DNA of 64,000 bases, from positions 4,134,001 through 4,198,000 of the forward strand of contig NZ_CP036267.1 of NCBI RefSeq assembly GCF_007744255.1, written 5' to 3'. Position 1 is the first letter of the stretch. Each line of letters begins with the position of its first letter. The notes under the pieces are model-generated. The model was not told the DNA's origin and searched no databases. It saw only the letters and a list, made by a program, of their open reading frames with translations. The DNA comes from Thalassoglobus polymorphus (GTDB lineage: Bacteria > Planctomycetota > Planctomycetia > Planctomycetales > Planctomycetaceae). The translations under genes were made by a program, and so were the position numbers. This document shows, piece after piece, positions 10,491-20,291 of this stretch.

Positions 10491-10511
10491 CCGGGCACTT
10501 GATGTGCCCGG
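10491..10511. terminator. Bidirectional hairpin between convergent genes
   Basis: CCGGGCAC (10491-10498) and GTGCCCGG (10504-10511) form a perfect 8-bp GC-rich stem with loop TTGAT. It sits in the 45-base gap between the convergent acetyltransferase and DUF4340 stops, where it can serve both. An A-run upstream (T-run on the other strand) makes it a better terminator for the - strand gene. Confidence 0.6.
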
Positions 10512-10523
10512 CGATCATTTAAC

Positions 10524-12575
10524 CTACTCGTCATCCTTAGCGTCTTCTTTTTTCTCAGCTTCATCTGTTTCAGGTGTGGCCTGAACCGGCTCATCTTTTT
10601 CAGCAGCCGCTGGCTTGCCGCCTTCTTCGTCAGCCGGCTTTGATTCAGGCTTTGATTCAGGCTTTGATTCAGGCTTTGACTCAGGTTTTGACTCAGGCTT
10701 TGACTCAGGCTTTGACTCAGGCTTTGACTCAGGCTTTGACTCAGGCTTTGACTCAGGCTTTGACTCAGGCTTTGACTCAGGTTTTGACTCAGGTTTTGAC
10801 TCAGGTTTTTCTGGAGTCGCTTCCGGCTTCATTTCGGCTGGTTTTGTATCGCCAGTCTCTTTTGCAGGATCAACTGTTTTTTTCATTTCCGGCTTCTCTA
10901 CTGCCGGAGTCTCAGGGAGTACAGTTGGGTTTTCCCCTGCTTCGCCGGCGGGTTGCTCCTTCGCCTTGACGAGATCAGTACGATTGATTTTCATTCGGTC
11001 AAAGACATCTGCAGCGATGACATAGTACCAGTCTGCGAAACGTCGATTGAGCTCATCGACCCGCTCCTGTCCCTTCTTCATGTCCTCTTCGTAGTCTTTC
11101 AGTTTGATCTCATAGATCTCAAGATCTTCTTCGTACTTCTCAAGAGCTTTTTCGTAAGCCTTTTGCAGATCTTCTTTCGCTGTCTCAGCTTCGGTCTCCC
11201 CAGATTCCTTGTTGTCAGATTCTGCCTCTTTCGCTGCTGAAGAATCATCAGCTGGTTTCTCTTCTTCAGCTGCTGATTTTTCCGTCTCTTCCTCCTTTGG
11301 AGGCTCCGGCTTTACGGGCGGGGTTGGCTTCTTGCCAATGAGGCTCTCGTCAAACTGGGCAGTTACAAACAGATATCGGCTCTTAAGTTCTGTGTCTGAT
11401 TTCTCAGCCTCATCTTTCTCAGACTCATCCTCACCGGATTCGGTCTCTTTGCCGTCCTCTTTTTTGGTCTCGTCTTGGGAACTTTCTTTCGAATCTTTCT
11501 TATCTTGATCCTCGACCTTTCGGCCAACTTCAATATCGACTTCACTCCCCGAAAATTCCTCACCAAAGCGTAAAACGTACAGCACACCTTGACTGGTTCC
11601 GAGCAAAACTTCTCCTTCGTTGGAGAGGATGCCTCCGGTTCTTCGATCGAAGAAGAACCCCTTTTCCTGAAGATCGAGCAAATCAAAATCAGTGGTGGTC
11701 ACGCCATCGCCGGTCTCGTTTTTTAACCCGGCACTGATTCCTTTTGGCTTTCTGCGAACTCCCACAATCGACAAGTCATCAAGGGCGTCCAGTAGTGCAG
11801 TGACATTGCTGGTATCCAACTCTTCCTTGCTGGCATTGAGCCCTTCCAGAGCCCAATCAGCGGTCGATGATGGACGCCGCAACGTAAGACGATCACCTTG
11901 CACGATTCCGCGTCGTACTTCATCGACCTGGTAGCGATTGATGATCAATTCACGAGCATCAGCCTTGTTGATGTCCAAAATATCTTTTGCAATCCAGTCT
12001 GAAAATTTCGTTGAGATCTTCAGGTCGCCAAGATTTGCGGTGTAGAAGCGGTCTTCGTCCGCAGCCCGAATGTAATATTGGTTCTGCTGGCCTTCAACTT
12101 GTTTCCCGACGATGATATCAACAACAGGTTCATCACCTTGATACAGCGTGATACGGTCTCCGCGACCTTCCGTTCCTGTGACTTCCTTATCAAGAGGGTC
12201 AAGCAAGTTATATCGCTTGTGGGCAGCCTTCGTTCGTTCGATGAGCGCCTGACGTTCAACCCCGATCATTGAGGCTGCTGTTTTCGCCAGCTGATCTTCT
12301 CCATCAGCGGGATAGTCGTGATGAGATGGGATTCTCCACAGCCCATCCTTGACTTCCACGCTGAAGGCTTCAGTTTTGCTGGTCTCATCATTGAATGAGG
12401 CGACACGCAAACCGGTGGCAGCATTGGGGTCTGTAAAGTCAGGATAAAACGGTTCACCGACATCGACAAACGCATCCAGATCGGACGGTTTGTTCAGTGA
12501 ATGAGTTGCAAAGCCGATCCCGACACACGCGATGGCAACGCCAAGAAAGATAATAGTACGAACTGACTGGCTCAT
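10524..12575 (-). CDS. DUF4340 protein with KPES tandem repeats (third gene of Gld-like operon)
   Basis: A 683-residue protein with one N-terminal membrane segment (about residues 6-24) and a DUF4340 body to about residue 340. Next comes a long highly charged region with a coiled-coil-like part ('YEKALEKYEEDLEIYEIKLK') and a C-terminal tail with 14 KPES tetrapeptides in tandem. DUF4340 proteins are regularly encoded with GldA- and GldG-like ABC components, and here the gene is last of that set. The ATG at 12575 has GGGAG 8 bases upstream and is preferred over 12590. The extracytoplasmic tail may span to or contact the cell envelope, but that is a guess. Confidence 0.8.
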   Translation of the reverse strand: MSQSVRTIIFLGVAIACVGIGFATHSLNKPSDLDAFVDVGEPFYPDFTDPNAATGLRVASFNDETSKTEAFSVEVKDGLWRIPSHHDYPADGEDQLAKTAASMIGVERQALIERTKAAHKRYNLLDPLDKEVTGTEGRGDRITLYQGDEPVVDIIVGKQVEGQQNQYYIRAADEDRFYTANLGDLKISTKFSDWIAKDILDINKADARELIINRYQVDEVRRGIVQGDRLTLRRPSSTADWALEGLNASKEELDTSNVTALLDALDDLSIVGVRRKPKGISAGLKNETGDGVTTTDFDLLDLQEKGFFFDRRTGGILSNEGEVLLGTSQGVLYVLRFGEEFSGSEVDIEVGRKVEDQDKKDSKESSQDETKKEDGKETESGEDESEKDEAEKSDTELKSRYLFVTAQFDESLIGKKPTPPVKPEPPKEEETEKSAAEEEKPADDSSAAKEAESDNKESGETEAETAKEDLQKAYEKALEKYEEDLEIYEIKLKDYEEDMKKGQERVDELNRRFADWYYVIAADVFDRMKINRTDLVKAKEQPAGEAGENPTVLPETPAVEKPEMKKTVDPAKETGDTKPAEMKPEATPEKPESKPESKPESKPESKPESKPESKPESKPESKPESKPESKPESKPESKPESKPESKPADEEGGKPAAAEKDEPVQATPETDEAEKKEDAKDDE
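10640..10810 (-). repeat. 14 tandem 12-bp repeats encoding KPES
   Basis: On the + strand the unit reads GACTCAGGCTTT with two silent variants (GATTCAGGCTTT, GACTCAGGTTTT). The variants are clustered at the two ends, as expected from recent copy-number expansion in the middle. On the coding (-) strand each unit gives Lys-Pro-Glu-Ser. Long open frames on the + strand here ('FDSG' repeats) are by-products. Confidence 0.95.
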
Positions 12576-12823
12576 ATGGATCACTCCCATTTCAGGGACT
12601 CGAAATTCAAATTTCTATGTAGCCTCAACAAGCGAGTTCAATTCTTTGTCTTAGAGACGAATTTCAATCACTTGTTCAGGTTTTGTCGAATGCGAATCAA
12701 TCACAATACGAAAACGGACAAATGCTTTATCTCTGGTGAAGCGTCATATTGTTTTGTTCTGGTGGCATACCAACGAGCTTGCCCACCCTTTCACAACATG
12801 ACATTCACTGACCGCCAGAGAAA

Positions 12824-15511
12824 TTACCTTAAACGATCTTTGGCGATTCCGCGGCGTTCATTGAAGACCTGTGACAGGACTACGATGATCCCGAGGAAAA
12901 TGGCAGGAAGAGGTGGAACAATGACCGCCCACTTCCATTTCCCATTCTCAATTTTCCGGATCTCCTGTTCGGTTTCGATTCGAACCTTGCGAACACGTTC
13001 GTTCTTTTCACGTTCAATTTCTTCTTCCTGTTGCCGCAGTTTTCGATTTTCGGCTTCGGCAGCATTTTGAAGACGGACTTGCATCGTTCCGGCGTCCATG
13101 TTTCCTTTTTGCATTTCACCACGCAAATCGGCAAGGATCTTTTCCAGACGATCTTTGGCATCTTTGACAGCTTGCTTCGCTTCGTCGTCGGCCTTTTTCT
13201 CTTCGTTGCTGCGTCGCTCTTCGAACTTCTTCTTCTGACGCTCAAGTTCTGCGAGTGTTCGGTGTTCGGCACGTCGTTTCCGCAAATCGATGAACCGTTC
13301 ATCTCCAGCGAGGTAATCGACACAGTTCAAGGTGAACAGGATATTGTCGATTTTCAAGTCGTACATTTGCCGTTGCCAGACGTCAAACATGACGTTGTGA
13401 ATCATGTCGATGTCAGCAACAAAAATTGCATGAATTCCTTCCTTCTTCTCTTCTCCGTCGGAAGATCCACTCGGTTGAACCAAGGCTGCGATCGTGTATC
13501 GCTTATCATCTGGAGTGTAGGTTGACGGTGCCGACATTTGCCGCCCTCCAAACATTCCCGGTCGTGTGATTTCGTTCCAGTCATTCAGACCGGTACTCGA
13601 CTGCCGAGAGCGGAGCAACTCGATGTATTCCAATCGTGTCTCTGGGTCACGTGAAATGGCTCCCGGGTAATAGAGCAGGAGTTCCTGTAATCCCCCAGCA
13701 ATGGGATTGTTTGGAATTTGTCTAGAGTCATCTTTGTCGTCATCAGACTCAGTGAGGAAGATCAATTCTTTCGGGAAAACGCTCGCATAGCGAGGATGCG
13801 GATTCCGCAAATCGAACAGACTTTTACTGACATCCCAACGTAGCCCCAAAGCTTTCATTAACGAAGTCGCTCGGCCTCCGTCAGCTTTCGGCTCTGCGGG
13901 CTGCTGCATTCCCATCATACCGCCGCCGGGACTCGGTTTCGGTTCAAGTGGAGCCCCTTGAAGCCCTGGAGGATTGAACAACGGTACTGGGTCGTCAAAG
14001 ATGAGTACGGGATGCCCCTCCTTGACATAGTTGACGAAATTATCCATCTGCGGCTGAGTGAGTGAAGATGGCAGCACCGCGAGGAGAACGTCGACTTCAG
14101 CTTCGATTTTGCTGTCCGGAGAAACTTCTCTGATATTGTACTGTTTTTCGAGTTCCGTCACGATTTGCCATTCTGGCAAACTGCGGAAAGTTCGCTGATC
14201 AAACCCTCCGAACACACCTGCATCGGTCGTCAGGATGCCGACAGTTTTTCGTTCGGCCTTGGAAACAGTTCCAAGAGAACGTGTCAATTCGTATTCAATG
14301 GGTGTTCCACGATCAAAGAACGGAACGACAACAGTGTCAAATCCGCTCGTCAGGACGACACCAAGATAAACGTCTTCGAGAGAAAACCGCCCATTGGTCT
14401 CACTCTGGATTTGTCGCGGTGTAATCCCCAATGAACTCGCTTCTTCAGCCGCTTCGCTATACGGCTCGACATCGACGAATCGGACCTGAATATTCGCTCC
14501 TCCCCGCTGATCATACTCACGCAATTTATCTCGCAACTCTTTGCGGATCGGAACGTAGTCCTGGGGAACATCAGGCGAGAGAAATGCCTGAATCGTCACA
14601 GGTTTCTCCTTGTCAATCCCTTTGATCGTCTCGATAGTAGTTTTCGAAAGCGTATGTAGCTGTTCCGAGGTCGTATCGATATCTCCACCGGCCACTGCAA
14701 GTGTGTAGGTGAAGCTGAGCAGGGCGACTGCCAGGCAAGCAACACGAGCAGTGTAATGGAGAGCCATTTCTCCAGCATTTTTTCCGCCAGCCCAGTGACG
14801 GCGGGCGATGAACACAGAATTCAGATACAGGAAAAATGCAGTGAGTCCAATGAAGTAGAAAATCCCGCTATAAGCCACTTTTCCAGCTGTGAATCCTTCC
14901 AGATGTCCCCCAACACTCAAAGGAGCGGTGATGCCCAACGTGTCCTTCAGTAACGTATCAACTCCGGGGATGCGATCGATGAACACAGGAATCGCGCAGA
15001 TTGCGGTCCCGAGTACAAATGCAACTGTTGCGCTACTCGTAAGCACGGAAGCAAACATTCCGGCAGCCAGAAGTGCTCCACCAGCCAGCCAGTAACCGAA
15101 GTAGGTCGTCGCGATCAGTCCCCAATCGGGATTTCCTAACGCGGATAGCACGAACGCATGCGTGATCGAGAACATCAGTGCGACGGTGTAAACAAACAGT
15201 ACCGCCAAATACTTGCCGAGCAGAATTTCGAAATCGGAAGCGGGTAAAGTAAACAGCAGTTCATCGGTCCCCAACTTCTTCTCATCTGCCCAGGCAGTCA
15301 TGGTGATCGCTGGAATAATGAACAGAAGCAGCAGCGGAAACTGGCTGCTCAACTGATCCAGGTTGGCGAGATTGTCGGCGAAGAAATTCTGGTTGAATGC
15401 CAGAAAAGCTCCTGCGACGACAAACACCACAATGAACAAATACCCGAGCATTCCGGAGAAGTAACTCGATACATTTCTTTTAAATACTGCAAGGATAACG
15501 TGGCTGCGCAT
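12824..15511 (-). CDS. Fused ABC-2 permease and GldG-like protein
   Basis: An 895-residue fusion. Residues 1 to about 240 form a six-helix ABC-2 permease resembling GldF ('GTDELLFTLPASDFEILLGKY' region). A further membrane helix and a GldG-like extracytoplasmic domain ('DKEKPVTIQAFLSPDVPQDY', then 'VLLAVLPSSLTQPQMDNFVNY') run to about residue 720. A charged coiled coil at about 765-865 and a final membrane helix close the protein. In Bacteroidetes GldF and GldG are separate gliding-motility proteins; planctomycete relatives are general ABC exporters or envelope systems of unproven function. It lies between the ATPase gene (266 bases upstream) and the DUF4340 gene (248 bases downstream), all on one strand. 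Confidence 0.85.
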   Translation of the reverse strand: MRSHVILAVFKRNVSSYFSGMLGYLFIVVFVVAGAFLAFNQNFFADNLANLDQLSSQFPLLLLFIIPAITMTAWADEKKLGTDELLFTLPASDFEILLGKYLAVLFVYTVALMFSITHAFVLSALGNPDWGLIATTYFGYWLAGGALLAAGMFASVLTSSATVAFVLGTAICAIPVFIDRIPGVDTLLKDTLGITAPLSVGGHLEGFTAGKVAYSGIFYFIGLTAFFLYLNSVFIARRHWAGGKNAGEMALHYTARVACLAVALLSFTYTLAVAGGDIDTTSEQLHTLSKTTIETIKGIDKEKPVTIQAFLSPDVPQDYVPIRKELRDKLREYDQRGGANIQVRFVDVEPYSEAAEEASSLGITPRQIQSETNGRFSLEDVYLGVVLTSGFDTVVVPFFDRGTPIEYELTRSLGTVSKAERKTVGILTTDAGVFGGFDQRTFRSLPEWQIVTELEKQYNIREVSPDSKIEAEVDVLLAVLPSSLTQPQMDNFVNYVKEGHPVLIFDDPVPLFNPPGLQGAPLEPKPSPGGGMMGMQQPAEPKADGGRATSLMKALGLRWDVSKSLFDLRNPHPRYASVFPKELIFLTESDDDKDDSRQIPNNPIAGGLQELLLYYPGAISRDPETRLEYIELLRSRQSSTGLNDWNEITRPGMFGGRQMSAPSTYTPDDKRYTIAALVQPSGSSDGEEKKEGIHAIFVADIDMIHNVMFDVWQRQMYDLKIDNILFTLNCVDYLAGDERFIDLRKRRAEHRTLAELERQKKKFEERRSNEEKKADDEAKQAVKDAKDRLEKILADLRGEMQKGNMDAGTMQVRLQNAAEAENRKLRQQEEEIEREKNERVRKVRIETEQEIRKIENGKWKWAVIVPPLPAIFLGIIVVLSQVFNERRGIAKDRLR

Positions 15512-15777
15512 CTCGATATCTTTGGTTTTTCAAGAGTTTCGAAAGTCGCCCCCTGCTGAAATTTCATTGAGAAGATTCTCGAAGAAATTTCTCGGTGCAG
15601 AAGACGGAAATGTTCTGATTCGCCTTAACACGACTGTTGAAATCGTTCTGATTCACTCGACTCGGACCACTTCTCATGTTTTGCATGAACCTATCCCGGC
15701 TGGCAACCTGCCGTAGATTCGATGTATTGACCGAACACGCAGTTCACCAAGCGAGTCACGGGTCGAAGCAATCTCGC

Positions 15778-16518
15778 TCACCCCGCAACGTTCGTCCCGG
15801 TGAGTTTTCGGAATTGATCTTCCATCTGGCCGGTCTCGCCCTTCATTTGCTCGACGTTGCCATCAAGAATAATTCGTCCCCGGTCGATCAAAATAATCCG
15901 ATCGCAAACAGCCTCCACTTCCGACAGAATGTGAGTTGAAAGCAGAATCGTCTTGGTCTTACCGAGTTCGCGAATGAGTTCGCGAACCTGAAATGTTTGA
16001 TTCGGGTCCAGTCCGCTGGTCGGTTCATCAAGAATCAACACCTGCGGATCGTGCAATAAAGCATGTGCCATCCCGACACGCTGACGATATCCCCGGGAGA
16101 GCTTCCCAATCTGCTTTCCCCAAACATCTTCCAACGAGCATTTCTGGACTACATAATCGAGTCGCTGCTTCAGCGTCTCGCGACTCATTCCACGTGCCTG
16201 GCCGATGTATTTCAACAGCCCCTGAGGTGTCATTTCATTGTAGAGGGGACCATTCTCAGGCAAGTAGCCAATCAGCTCGCTCGCCTTGATCCGGTCCTCA
16301 GCCATATTGAAACCACCGATTCGAGCTTCTCCTTCACTTGGCGTCAGGAAGCCCGTCAACAGTTTCATGGTTGTTGACTTACCAGCCCCGTTCGGCCCCA
16401 GGAACGCAGCGATTTCCCCTTGAGGAACAGAAAATGAAACGTCCCGCGTTGCAATGAACGGTCCGTAAAATTTTGAAAGGCTCTTGGCCTCAATCATCGG
16501 GTCGGAACACTCGACCAT
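15778..16518 (-). CDS. ABC transporter ATP-binding protein, GldA-like
   Basis: A 246-residue ATPase that would drive the fused permease encoded next. Walker A is 'GPNGAGKST' (about residue 41), the signature is 'LSRGYRQR', Walker B is 'VLILDEPTSGLDP', and the switch histidine is in 'LLSTHILSEVEA'. The order signature-to-Walker B and the length are standard. The ATG at 16518 follows AAAGGAGAG with good spacing; the TTG one codon earlier is less likely. It is the first gene of the three-gene operon, and a perfect 14-bp palindrome lies about 35 bases upstream of it. Confidence 0.92.
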   Translation of the reverse strand: MVECSDPMIEAKSLSKFYGPFIATRDVSFSVPQGEIAAFLGPNGAGKSTTMKLLTGFLTPSEGEARIGGFNMAEDRIKASELIGYLPENGPLYNEMTPQGLLKYIGQARGMSRETLKQRLDYVVQKCSLEDVWGKQIGKLSRGYRQRVGMAHALLHDPQVLILDEPTSGLDPNQTFQVRELIRELGKTKTILLSTHILSEVEAVCDRIILIDRGRIILDGNVEQMKGETGQMEDQFRKLTGTNVAG

Positions 16519-16553
16519 CAAAACTCTCCTTTATTACCCCACCTGAATTATCG

Positions 16554-16567
16554 GTGTGAATTCACAC
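16554..16567. promoter_or_regulatory. Palindrome upstream of the Gld-like operon
   Basis: GTGTGAATTCACAC is a perfect 14-bp palindrome 35 bases upstream of the ATPase start. Its place and symmetry suit an operator for a dimeric regulator. No regulator gene is adjacent, so the role is inferred. Confidence 0.35.
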
Positions 16568-16798
16568 GATAGCGATAACGGTGACAAGACGCGATGCAAC
16601 ACCCGGTCACGAGATATCAGATTGCATAAACCACATGACATTCAAAGCCGCAAAAGAAATCGCCCTCTCGGAACGGTCTCTCGTCGCCTTCCCGATGTCA
16701 TTGAACTTGCATGACCCCAACGTTTGAAAAGAAAGAGGATGATTATCCTTGGCCAAGGGACTCTGGAATCGAGTGAACCTGACACACTTACGTTGTTG

Positions 16799-17050
16799 TC
16801 ATTGAATGTGAATTCCATAATAAGTTGACTTCTTTTGCTGAAGAGTCAAGTCAATTCCAGGCAAGAATTCCAGTCGATTCAATTTTCCTTGATACTTGAG
16901 AGTGCCTGCAATTTCAATGAAATTCACCAAAGAGAACGCAGCCGAAGCGAGCGCAAGAAACCCCAAACCTGCAGATACCATTTGAAACAAACACAAAGCC
17001 TGAAACGATCGCTGACGCCACAAGTAATCGCCGCCCGAAAAGAGAGGCAA
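16799..17050 (-). CDS. Possible small membrane protein
   Basis: An 83-codon frame opening with TTG, containing one hydrophobic stretch (residues about 18-45, 'VSAGLGFLALASAAFSLVNF') and a short polar tail. No family is recognised and no good ribosome-binding site is seen. It may be chance: an overlapping frame (16914-17186) is equally open. It is listed because the 720-base gap between the ABC operon and the tRNA gene otherwise holds nothing. Confidence 0.22.
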   Translation of the reverse strand: MPLFSGGDYLWRQRSFQALCLFQMVSAGLGFLALASAAFSLVNFIEIAGTLKYQGKLNRLEFLPGIDLTLQQKKSTYYGIHIQ

Positions 17051-17239
17051 TAATCATCATCTCAACTTGCACCGAATCAGACTGCCCACAGCCCTGCAGT
17101 GGTGAAGGCGGACCAGTTTCTTCGCCGACTCTCCATAGTAAAGTGGGGGCAGAGAAGACAAAGCCTGAATCAAAGAGAAAATTCAATCAAAAAGGTTGCT
17201 TGACGCAACGTTCCCAGCGAGATAAAGTCTCGCACCAAA

Positions 17240-17313
17240 GCACCCGTAGCTCAGTTGGTTAGAGTGCATGCTTGACATGCATGAGGTCGCTGGTTCGAGT
17301 CCAGCCGGGTGCA
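17240..17313 (+). tRNA. tRNA-Val (anticodon GAC)
   Basis: A complete cloverleaf: acceptor arms GCACCCG (17240-17246) and CGGGTGC (17306-17312) with discriminator A, D-arm GCTC/GAGT, anticodon stem CATGC/GCATG around loop TTGACAT (anticodon GAC), and T-arm GCTGG/CCAGC with GTTCGAG-type loop. CCA is not encoded. A recombinase gene starts 120 bases downstream, so the 3' end of this gene is the probable attachment site of an integrative element. Confidence 0.97.
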
Positions 17314-17388
17314 TTTTTCTTAACTACTGCTGAAACAAGAACTTGTGTTACCTGTCGACGTTCGGCAGTGCAGCCTGAAATTCAACGA

Positions 17389-17409
17389 AATCCGGTATAC
17401 TACCGGATT
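17389..17409 (+). promoter_or_regulatory. Palindrome before the recombinase gene
   Basis: Nine-base arms AATCCGGTA and TACCGGATT flank TAC, 25 bases upstream of the recombinase start. It could be an operator or a recombinase/excisionase-related site. It overlaps where a promoter or leader would be. Confidence 0.4.
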
Positions 17410-17433
17410 CGGTGAAATGGAGGTTGCATACCG

Positions 17434-18216
17434 ATGTCAAAACCATCCACCCTGCGTGTCCCTTCTTATCGTCGACATAAGTCTTCCGGGCAAGCTGTTG
17501 TTACTATCAACAGCCGAGACATCTATCTGGGGAAATGGAATTCCGCCGCGAGCAAGGCTGAATACGATCGCCTGGTCGCTGAGTCCTTGACACATGGACG
17601 ACAATTGCAAAGCAATTCTGATCGGACAGTAGTCGAAGTTCTTAACGCATACCGCAAGTTCGCAGAGAGCTATTATCGCAAAGATGGTCGAGTCACCAGC
17701 GAGTACAATGGGATCAAGGACGCTTTGAAGCTCGTACGCGAGTTCTACGGTCGAGTATCGGCAAATGAATTCGGACCACTGGCACTGAAAGCGGTTCGGC
17801 AGCGAATGATTGATAAAGGCTGGTCTCGTAGCACCATCAACAAGGCGATCAGTCGAATTCGCAGATGCTTCAAATGGGCGGTTGAGAACGGACTCGTGCG
17901 TAATGATATGTACCACGGACTCATGGCTGTTTCTGGCTTGAGGATGGGACGCTCAGATGCACGAGAAGCAGAACCAGTGCTACCTGTGGACGATGTTACA
18001 GTCGAGGTGACCCTTCCCCATTTAACTCCTCCCCGTACAAAACACACACGCGAACGCGTCCGCGAGAGCGCATTTGATGTAAGCTCTTTGCCATCAACAG
18101 TATCGAGGTTTCGCGATTGGAACGTGCGATGCTGCTCGATCATGCAAATCTTGAACGCTGGATCAACTGCTCAACAGCTTGGCAAGTTGGGAAGAGAATT
18201 TGCTGAACGGTTTTGA
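17434..18216 (+). pseudogene. Truncated tyrosine recombinase (integrase) of a tRNA-linked element
   Basis: The frame gives 260 residues. The first roughly 195 match the DNA-binding part of planctomycete tyrosine integrases: an AP2-like start ('KSSGQAVVTINSRDIYLGKW'), a SAM-like core-binding domain, and the linker leading to 'TLPHLTPP'. At about base 18030, where the catalytic domain with its R...HxxR...Y residues should begin, the sequence changes to an unrelated stretch and stops. All catalytic residues are therefore missing and the enzyme cannot recombine DNA. GGAGGT lies before the ATG at 17434. Loss probably followed the insertion or deletion that brought in the transposase 240 bases on. 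Confidence 0.85.
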
Positions 18217-18458
18217 GAGCGCAGCGGATTTTTGAGCTTTCCAGGGATACGTCGCTTAACAACATGCGACCCGTGATTCTGCCGGTTCTACCGATCGTCC
18301 GGTGATCAAACGACACCTTCGACCTACTCTGAGATCGGCCCGACCGTGGCGCTGGTCCTCTTAAATAATGTGGCTATTTTGCGAGGATTTCCAGCGGGGT
18401 AAAAATATGTTGTACCTCGTAATTTTCCTCGTTTCACAAGCGACTTGAACATACCAAG

Positions 18459-19550
18459 ATGGACAAGATTCTGCACCCCTTATTCGCCTTGTTGGCCTCA
18501 GTGACGCGTCAGGAACTCGCACGCCAGGTCGCGTACCTCAAAGAAGAGAACCGTATTCTTCGCGCCAGATTGCCGGAGCGAATTGTGACCACTCCGCAAG
18601 AGCGAGCCCGACTGCTGAAGGTAGGCCGCAAACTCGGCACCCAGCTTCGCGAGCTGATGTCGATCGCCAGCTACGAGTCATTCCGTCGCTGGGTGCGAGA
18701 AAAAGAAGACGGCAGGACGAAGCGGACGAATCCTGATAAGAATCCGACACGTAAACCTGGACGCCCCAAGACTCCTGATGACATTCGTGCACTGGTCATC
18801 AAGATCCGAAAGGAGTCGAACTTCGGCTACACTCGCATCCTTGGCGAGCTCCGGAAACTGGGCATTCACATCTCACGCCAGACGGTCAAGAACATTCTGG
18901 TCGAAGCCGGTTTCACACCAAATCCCGAAGGCACCGACAAGCAGGATTCCTGGGATGCGTTCCTCAAGCGTCACGCTGACACACTCTGGCAGTGTGATTT
19001 TCTAACTAAGCCGATGTGGACGGCCACGGGTGTAGTTGACCTGTACCTGCTGGTGTTTCTGCATCTAGGAACACGCAGGTGCTGGATCAGTCCCTGCACG
19101 TTGCATCCAGATTCCGCGTGGGTTTCACAGCAAGCCAAGAACTTCCTGATGGAAGCCGAAGACATGGACCTTACACCGAAAATGGTAATGCGGGACAACG
19201 ACACAAAATTCATCTCGCAGTTTGACATGGTGTTCAAGGCCAGCGGGGCGAAGATCAAGCGAAACACACCACTTTCGCCCAACCTGCGGGCTCACGTTGA
19301 GCGGTTCATTCAGAGTCTGAAGCACGAGTGTCTCGACAAGTTCATGATCGTGGCTCAGCGGCACCTCAACCACATCTGCCGCGAGTGGAGCGCGCACTAT
19401 AATTCGGAACGGCCGCATGAATTTTGCGAACATCTTCCACCAGCGTGCGAGCATCCACCAGAGCCCGTCGAGTCAATCAAGATCAGAGACATGGTTTGCA
19501 AGACTCGGCTGGGTGGACTGCTGAAGCACTACAGACGCCGCGCTGCTTGA
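18459..19550 (+). mobile_element. DDE transposase with integrase core, copy 1
   Basis: A 363-residue transposase of a kind frequent in planctomycetes. It has an N-terminal coiled-coil/HTH region, an HTH_21-like segment ('NFGYTRILGELRKLGIHISR'), and an rve-type catalytic core. The core shows the expected acidic residues in 'QCDF', 'MRDNDTKF' and 'HVERFIQSLKHE'. It ends with 'GGLLKHYRRRAA'. The protein is clearly related to the copy at 29122 but diverged along its whole length, so the two did not arise by a recent jump. I could not define terminal inverted repeats or a target duplication. It lies just after the broken recombinase. The frame is intact. Confidence 0.85.
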
Positions 19551-19955
19551 AGCAAAGCCATCGCTGGACTTCTAGATTCCGATCTGATTCCTCCCAATAC
19601 GCAACTCCTCCAGAGAGAACGGTCGACTTTGTCTTTGTTCTACACAATCAACTCCGTACAACGTTTTGTAACGGGCGATGCGTCCAGCACAGGCTAGTTG
19701 ACCTTCCCAAGGTCTGTAGTGACTGTTGCTTATTGGAACTCATCGAATTCGCGTTTGAGGATTCGCTGATAAACTAGGATTGTCAAAGAGCAGTTCAATT
19801 GGTTGAACTTTCTTTCCCAAAGGATCTGTCGCAGGTTTAGTGGGTCAAGTAGGTTTTAGCGACCAGTCGCGAAGTCAAACTGCTTTGTATTCTTAGTGGC
19901 AGGGTGATACAGTTAAAAGCCTTCCAGCACGGAACTTAAACCATTTGGGCCTCAG
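19551..19955 (+). promoter_or_regulatory. Gap before the TerB/GHKL/Z1 operon with an inverted repeat
   Basis: No gene is supported here. AGTTCAA (19792-19798) and TTGAACT (19803-19809) flank TTGG and form a candidate operator or small hairpin about 150 bases before the first gene. I cannot assign a promoter with confidence. Confidence 0.3.
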
Positions 19956-20291
19956 ATGATGACGAACTCATTTGACTCTTGCGTGAAAATCGCGGCATGC
20001 ATATGTGCCAAAGATGGGATCATTTCCCAGGCCGAAGAAGAAACCATGCATGAGATGATTTGTGTGCGTTTTCCGGAAGTAGAGGAAAATGCATTCGAAA
20101 AATCACTTCAGGCATTTTTTGATTCGGACGCTGGGATCGAGGAATATCTCAATCTCGTGACCGAGCCAGAACTCAGGACTTTTGTCCTGCAGCTGGCGGA
20201 AGCAAGCGCATCGGCAGATGGTCTGGACCCACAGGAAAATGTTGCCCTGATCAAGTCTCGTGAAATCTGGGGGATCAGTCGCGATGCCTAG
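19956..20291 (+). CDS. TerB-like small protein
   Basis: A 111-residue all-helical protein. It shows the two-part repeat typical of TerB-like domains: 'KIAACICAKDGIISQAEEE' near the start and 'QLAEASASADGLDPQENVAL' near the end, each with an Ala-rich helix followed by acidic DG or ADG loops. TerB domains bind metal and occur in membrane-linked stress or phage-response systems. The gene opens a + strand set, and its stop overlaps the GHKL ATPase start by 8 bases, so the two are translationally coupled. The family assignment rests on pattern only, not on a search. Confidence 0.6.
   Translation: MMTNSFDSCVKIAACICAKDGIISQAEEETMHEMICVRFPEVEENAFEKSLQAFFDSDAGIEEYLNLVTEPELRTFVLQLAEASASADGLDPQENVALIKSREIWGISRDA

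Noticed and set aside
10574-11025. Two + strand open frames with LTQA/FDSG repeats
   Set aside because: They are readings of the KPES repeat in other frames, opposite a convincing DUF4340 gene.
16914-17186. 90-codon - strand frame with hydrophobic segment
   Set aside because: Competes with an overlapping frame, lacks a clear ribosome-binding site; neither is well supported.
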